64,000 bases of DNA, taken from positions 496,001 through 560,000 of the forward strand of contig NZ_MWPH01000003.1 in the NCBI RefSeq assembly GCF_002177135.1, in the 5' to 3' direction. Under the pieces are notes generated by a model. The model saw only the letters and a list, made by a program, of their open reading frames with translations. It was not told where the DNA came from and made no database searches. Position numbers and translations under genes: made by a program. This DNA comes from Natronolimnobius baerhuensis. GTDB taxonomy: Archaea > Halobacteriota > Halobacteria > Halobacteriales > Natrialbaceae. Below, piece by piece: positions 59,909-64,000 of this stretch (position 1 is its first letter; every line of letters begins with the position of its first letter).

Positions 59909-61486
59909 ATGTCGGTAGAACTCAACCGAGACAAACGACGAGAAATTTCACGCGAGTACTTCTCACGAGAACGGCTTGCAGAACACCACTACCGCTCCTT
60001 TAACGCCTTCCTGAACCGGGGGATGCAACAGGTCGTCGACGAAAAGGAGACAATCGATACGGATATCGGCGACAAAGAAGGCGAGGAGCCAGTCCACGTC
60101 AAACTCGGCGACGTCCGCGTCGTCACACCTCGTGTTCGCGAAGCAGACGGCTCCGAGGAACTGCTGTACCCACAGGAGGCGCGCCTGCGAAACATCACGT
60201 ATTCCGCGCCCGTCTTCATGGAAATGTCCATCGTCAAGGGCGAGGAAGGCGAGGAACGCGTCGTCGACTCCACCGAAACCAAAATCGGCCGCATGCCGAT
60301 TATGGTCGGTTCCGATAAGTGTAACATCGCCGGCTTCTCCGATGAGGAACTGATCGAAATCGGTGAAGACCCTGCCGACCCCGGTGGCTACTTCATCGTC
60401 AACGGCTCCGAGCGCGTCCTGATGACCAGCGAGGACCTCGCACCGAACAAAATCCTCGCCGAGTACGACACCAAATACGGCGACGAGATTCAGGTCGCAA
60501 AGACCTTCTCCCAGCGCCGTGGCTACCGCGCACTCGTTCTCTGTGAACGAAACCGCGAGGGCCTGCTCGAGGTCTCGTTCCCATCCGTCTCGGGTTCGAT
60601 CAACTTCGTCACGCTCGTGCGTGCACTCGGACTCGAGAGTGACGAGGAGATCGTCCACAAGGTCTCGAACGACCCTGAGGTCGTCAAGTACATGCTCGAG
60701 AATCTGGAGGAAGCCGACGTCCAGACCGAGGAAGAAGCAATCGAGACGCTCGGGAAACGCGTCGCCTCGGGCCAGGGCAAGAACTACCAGCTCAAACGCG
60801 CAAACTACGTCATCGACCGCTACCTCCTGCCGCATCTCCACGAGGAGGGCGTCGAGGAAGAAGACGTTCGGATCAACAAGGCCCACTACCTCTGTCGGAT
60901 GGCCGAAGCCTGTTTCGAACTCGCGCTTGGCCGTCGTGATTCTGACGACAAGGACCACTACGCCAACAAGCGCCTCAAGGTCAGTGGCGACCTGATGAAA
61001 GACCTGTTCCGGACCGCACTCAACAAGCTCGCACGGGACGTGAAATACCAACTCGAGCGTGCGAACATGCGAAACCGAAATCTCTCGGTCTCGACCGTCG
61101 TTCGCTCTGACGTCCTGACCGAACGCCTCGAGCACCCGATTGCAACGGGGAACTGGGTCGGTGGCCGCTCCGGTGTGAGCCAACTGGTCGACCGGACGGA
61201 CTTTATGGGGGTTCTGTCGCACCTGCGTCGTCTCCGCAGCCCGCTATCGCGCTCGCAGCCACACTTCGAGGCACGGGACCTGCACGCGACCCAGTGGGGT
61301 CGCATTTGTCCCTCCGAGACACCCGAGGGACCAAACTGTGGGCTGGTGAAGAACTTCGCCCAGGCGATGGAGCTTTCCCAGAACATCGAGGACGAGCAGG
61401 GACTCAAACGTGAACTCGCCTCGATGGGGGTCGAAGGCATTCCGGGTATCGACAGCATCGAACGATCCACGACAGCAGACGACTAA
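59909..61486 (+). CDS. rpoB2: RNA polymerase subunit B'' (N-terminal half of B)
   Basis: This 525-residue protein is the N-terminal half of the archaeal beta subunit: EYFSRERLAEHHYRSFNAFLNRGMQQVVDE, then CNIAGFSDEELIEIGEDPADPGGYFIVNGSERVLMTSEDL, and the fork region ATQWGRICPSETPEGPNCGLVKNF near the end. In haloarchaea and most other euryarchaea that keep the split form, B is two genes (B'' and B'). The frame is intact. rpoB1 begins after a 3-base gap. Confidence 0.97.
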   Translation: MSVELNRDKRREISREYFSRERLAEHHYRSFNAFLNRGMQQVVDEKETIDTDIGDKEGEEPVHVKLGDVRVVTPRVREADGSEELLYPQEARLRNITYSAPVFMEMSIVKGEEGEERVVDSTETKIGRMPIMVGSDKCNIAGFSDEELIEIGEDPADPGGYFIVNGSERVLMTSEDLAPNKILAEYDTKYGDEIQVAKTFSQRRGYRALVLCERNREGLLEVSFPSVSGSINFVTLVRALGLESDEEIVHKVSNDPEVVKYMLENLEEADVQTEEEAIETLGKRVASGQGKNYQLKRANYVIDRYLLPHLHEEGVEEEDVRINKAHYLCRMAEACFELALGRRDSDDKDHYANKRLKVSGDLMKDLFRTALNKLARDVKYQLERANMRNRNLSVSTVVRSDVLTERLEHPIATGNWVGGRSGVSQLVDRTDFMGVLSHLRRLRSPLSRSQPHFEARDLHATQWGRICPSETPEGPNCGLVKNFAQAMELSQNIEDEQGLKRELASMGVEGIPGIDSIERSTTADD

Positions 61487-61489
61487 CTC

Positions 61490-63319
61490 ATGAGCAGCCA
61501 ACAACGCGAAGCCAAAGTCTACGTGAACGGGTCGCTGGTGGGAACGCACCCCGATCCGCACGAGCTAGCCGAACAGATCCGTGAATCCCGACGTATCGGA
61601 GACGTCTCTGATATGGTCAACGTCTCCGTCCGCGACCGCACGCGAGAAGTCATCATCAACGCCGACGCCGGCCGCGCACGACGCCCACTGCTGGTCGTCG
61701 AAAACGGCGAGCCACGAATCACCGACGAGGAGATTCAGGCACTCAAAGACGGCGACCTCGAGTTCGAGGACTTAGTCGAGCACGGCTACATCGAGTTCAT
61801 CGACGCCGAGGAAGAAGAGGACATCTACGTCGCCGTCGATGAGGACGACCTCAACGACGATCACACCCACCTCGAGATTGACCCGCAACTGATCTTCGGG
61901 ATCGGTGCGGGGATGATTCCGTACCCAGAGCACAACGCCAGCCCGCGTATTACGATGGGTGCAGGGATGGTCAAGCAGTCGCTCGGGCTGCCGAGTGCGA
62001 ACTACCGTATCCGGCCGGATACGCGCCAGCACTTGCTGCATTACCCGCAGCTGTCGATGGTCAAAACCCAGACGACCGAGCAGATCGGTTTCGACGACCG
62101 CCCGGCGGCACAGAACTTCGTCGTCGCCGTGATGAGCTACGAAGGGTTCAACATCGAGGACGCGCTGGTCATGAACAAAGCCAGCGTCGAGCGTGCACTC
62201 GCGCGCTCACACTTCTTCCGGACCTACGAGGGCGAGGAACGGCGCTACCCCGGTGGCCAGGAAGACCGCTTCGAGATCCCATCCCAGGACGTTCGTGGCG
62301 CTCGCGGCGAGGAAGCGTACAACCACCTCGACGAGGACGGCCTCGTCAACCCAGAGACGCGTGTTGACGAAAACTCCGTCCTGCTCGGCAAGACGAGTCC
62401 GCCACGATTCTTGGAGGAACCCGACGACATGGGTGGCCTCTCACCGCAGAAACGGCGCGAGACGTCAGTCACCATGCGCTCCGGCGAGAGCGGTGTCGTC
62501 GACACCGTCACGCTGATGGAAGGTGAGGACGGCTCGAAGCTCTCGAAGGTCTCCGTGCGTGACGAGCGAATCCCCGAACTCGGGGACAAGTTCGCATCCC
62601 GGCACGGCCAGAAGGGTGTCGTGGGCCACCTCGCGCCACAGGAGGACATGCCGTTCACTGAGGAGGGCGTCGTGCCTGACCTCGTGCTTAATCCACACGC
62701 CCTGCCATCCCGGATGACCGTCGGCCACATCCTCGAGATGATCGGCGGGAAACTCGGAGCGATGGAAGGCCGTCGTGTTGACGGGACGCCGTTCCTCGGC
62801 GAGGACGAAGATGAACTCCGCGACGGACTCGAGGATAACGGGTTCAACTCCGCGGGCAAGGAGACGATGTACTCCGGCGTAACTGGTGAGAAAATTGAGG
62901 CCGAGATTTTCGTCGGCATCATTTTCTACCAGAAACTCTACCACATGGTCTCGAACAAACTGCACGCCCGTTCGCGCGGGCCGGTGCAGGTGCTGACGCG
63001 CCAGCCAACTGAGGGTCGTGCCCGCGAGGGTGGACTCCGTATCGGTGAGATGGAACGGGACGTCTTCATTGGTCACGGCGCAGCGATGACCCTGAAAGAA
63101 CGCCTGCTCGATGAATCCGACCGCGAGTATATCAATATTTGTGCACAGTGTGGGATGAGCGCGGTCGAGAACGTCGAACAACGCCGCGTCTACTGTCCGA
63201 ACTGTGACGAGGAGACGGACATCCACGAAATCGAGATGAGCTACGCGTTCAAGCTCCTGTTAGACGAGATGAAGGCTCTGGGTATCGCGCCGCGACTGGA
63301 ACTCGAAGACGCTGTCTAA
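61490..63319 (+). CDS. rpoB1: RNA polymerase subunit B' (C-terminal half of B)
   Basis: This 609-residue protein has the catalytic hybrid-binding region [37 protein letters not shown]-type [15 protein letters not shown], and the zinc-binding C-terminus [25 protein letters not shown]. The conserved [21 protein letters not shown] lies before it. Together with B'' it makes the second largest subunit. It is followed by rpoA1 after 7 bases. Confidence 0.97.
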   Translation: MSSQQREAKVYVNGSLVGTHPDPHELAEQIRESRRIGDVSDMVNVSVRDRTREVIINADAGRARRPLLVVENGEPRITDEEIQALKDGDLEFEDLVEHGYIEFIDAEEEEDIYVAVDEDDLNDDHTHLEIDPQLIFGIGAGMIPYPEHNASPRITMGAGMVKQSLGLPSANYRIRPDTRQHLLHYPQLSMVKTQTTEQIGFDDRPAAQNFVVAVMSYEGFNIEDALVMNKASVERALARSHFFRTYEGEERRYPGGQEDRFEIPSQDVRGARGEEAYNHLDEDGLVNPETRVDENSVLLGKTSPPRFLEEPDDMGGLSPQKRRETSVTMRSGESGVVDTVTLMEGEDGSKLSKVSVRDERIPELGDKFASRHGQKGVVGHLAPQEDMPFTEEGVVPDLVLNPHALPSRMTVGHILEMIGGKLGAMEGRRVDGTPFLGEDEDELRDGLEDNGFNSAGKETMYSGVTGEKIEAEIFVGIIFYQKLYHMVSNKLHARSRGPVQVLTRQPTEGRAREGGLRIGEMERDVFIGHGAAMTLKERLLDESDREYINICAQCGMSAVENVEQRRVYCPNCDEETDIHEIEMSYAFKLLLDEMKALGIAPRLELEDAV

Positions 63320-63326
63320 ACCACAC

Positions 63327-64000
63327 ATGCAAAACAGTACACCAAAAGAAATCGGATCAATCAACTTCGGGCTGATGGAGCCCGAAGAGTACCGGGAGAT
63401 GAGCGCGACGAAGATCATCACCGCCGACACCTACGACGACGACGGCTTCCCCATCGACATGGGGCTGATGGATCCCCGCCTCGGCGTCATCGACCCCGGT
63501 CTCGAGTGTAAGACCTGTGGGAAACACTCCGGGTCGTGTAACGGTCACTTCGGCCACATCGAACTGGCTGCACCCGTTATTCACGTTGGCTTTACGAAGC
63601 TTATCCGCAGACTGCTTCGAGGGACCTGTCGGGAGTGTTCCCGACTTCTCCTGACGGAAGACGAGCGCGACGAGTTCCGCGACGACATTACGGAATCGCG
63701 CAAACTCGGTCGCGATCTGAACGACGTCACAAAATCGGCGATTCGGCAGGCCCGAAAGAAGGATCGCTGTCCGTTCTGTGGCGAGATTCAGTACGATATC
63801 GACCACGAGAAACCAACCACCTACTACGAGGTCCAGCAGGTGCTCACGAGCGAGTTCTCCCAGCGTATCGCCGGAGCGATGCAGGGCGACGAGGAGGAGG
63901 GCATCGAGCGGACTACGCCGGACGAACTCGCAGAAGACACCGAGATCGACCTTACTCGTGTCAACGAGATTCTCTCGGGGTCGTTCCGCCCGCGTGAAAA
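63327..64000 (+). CDS. rpoA1: RNA polymerase subunit A' (5' part; truncated by window)
   Basis: About 224 residues of the N-terminus are present (MQNSTPKEIGSINFGLMEPE...). The first zinc site CKTCGKHSGSCNGHFGHIELAAPVIHVGF and a second set CRECSRLLL and CPFCGEI are in the expected order for the A'/RPB1 clamp domain. The gene continues beyond 64000. It is the last visible cistron of the rpoH-rpoB2-rpoB1-rpoA1 operon. Confidence 0.96.
   Translation, partial: MQNSTPKEIGSINFGLMEPEEYREMSATKIITADTYDDDGFPIDMGLMDPRLGVIDPGLECKTCGKHSGSCNGHFGHIELAAPVIHVGFTKLIRRLLRGTCRECSRLLLTEDERDEFRDDITESRKLGRDLNDVTKSAIRQARKKDRCPFCGEIQYDIDHEKPTTYYEVQQVLTSEFSQRIAGAMQGDEEEGIERTTPDELAEDTEIDLTRVNEILSGSFRPRE

Overview
The window looks like a chromosomal segment of a halophilic archaeon of the class Halobacteria, most likely family Natrialbaceae (inference). 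The evidence is the acidic proteome (Asp/Glu-rich, Lys-poor), high GC, very frequent CTCGAG hexamers, twin-arginine export signals, TATA-like boxes 25-30 nt before start codons (leaderless mRNAs), haloarchaeal families (HalOD1, bacterio-opsin-activator HTH, DUF63, DUF7556, DUF7560, HVO_0649-type zinc finger), split RNA polymerase genes, archaeosine and F420 biosynthesis genes, and GatD. Most of it is well-packed core genome. No CRISPR array, prophage, plasmid module or intact transposon was found. Local signs of disturbance are an AT-rich island at 23.1-23.4 kb beside a duplicated piece of cofH, a possible IS200/IS605 end hairpin at 29.3 kb, and a frameshifted kinase gene at 0.6-1.05 kb. || Layout. 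0-5.9 kb: end of an unknown gene, tRNA-Thr(GGT), frameshifted P-loop kinase, His-rich Tat-exported protein, a D-glutamate catabolic pair (dgcN-dgcA), a Vms1-like peptidyl-tRNA hydrolase and a DUF5802 protein. 6.3-13.3 kb: secreted Gln/Gly-rich coiled-coil protein with an ArsR-like regulator, small membrane proteins, gatD, a GNAT protein, a ubiquitin/MoaD-like protein and a K+ channel. 13.3-17.2 kb: nucleoside/deoxyribose catabolism (deoC, PfkB kinase, nucleoside phosphorylase) with DUF63 and HalOD1. 17.3-23.4 kb: Tat-exported trypsin-like protease, HNH-like zinc protein with DUF547, an AI-2E family transporter, two lipoproteins and the AT-rich island. 23.5-32.5 kb: cofH, a chemotaxis transducer, purC, purU, an FAD oxidoreductase and a two-finger C2H2 microprotein. 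|| 32.6-39.7 kb: a metal locus in which a CobW/G3E GTPase and two tiny downstream genes diverge from a FeoB-like transporter preceded by an overlapping 29-codon ORF. A SHOCT protein, an FAD enzyme, a rhodanese and purS-purQ follow. 39.9-52.1 kb: sensing and regulation, with a PAS/GAF histidine kinase, cheD, RaSEA for archaeosine, a LOV-type bacterio-opsin-activator regulator, a tungsten aldehyde oxidoreductase, HTH regulators, a zinc ribbon and a PPOX-fold protein. 52.1-59.4 kb: an azlC-azlD operon with two unknown cistrons, a second MoaD/ubiquitin-like protein, NAD kinase, a KaiC-like ATPase, amphi-Trp, a universal stress protein and a membrane protein. 59.7-64 kb: the RNA polymerase operon rpoH-rpoB2-rpoB1-rpoA1, the last cut by the window end. 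|| How they connect. Purine synthesis is represented by purC, purS, purQ and purU at three loci. Nucleoside breakdown is grouped at 13-17 kb. The two MoaD/SAMP-like proteins and the tungstopterin oxidoreductase meet in pterin-cofactor biology. Both ubiquitin-like proteins carry a five-residue tail after the Gly-Gly, which is one of the more unusual observations. The CobW / FeoB-like locus and the dgcN-dgcA pair are the best-defined systems of interest. I found nothing I can defend as a wholly new multi-gene system.
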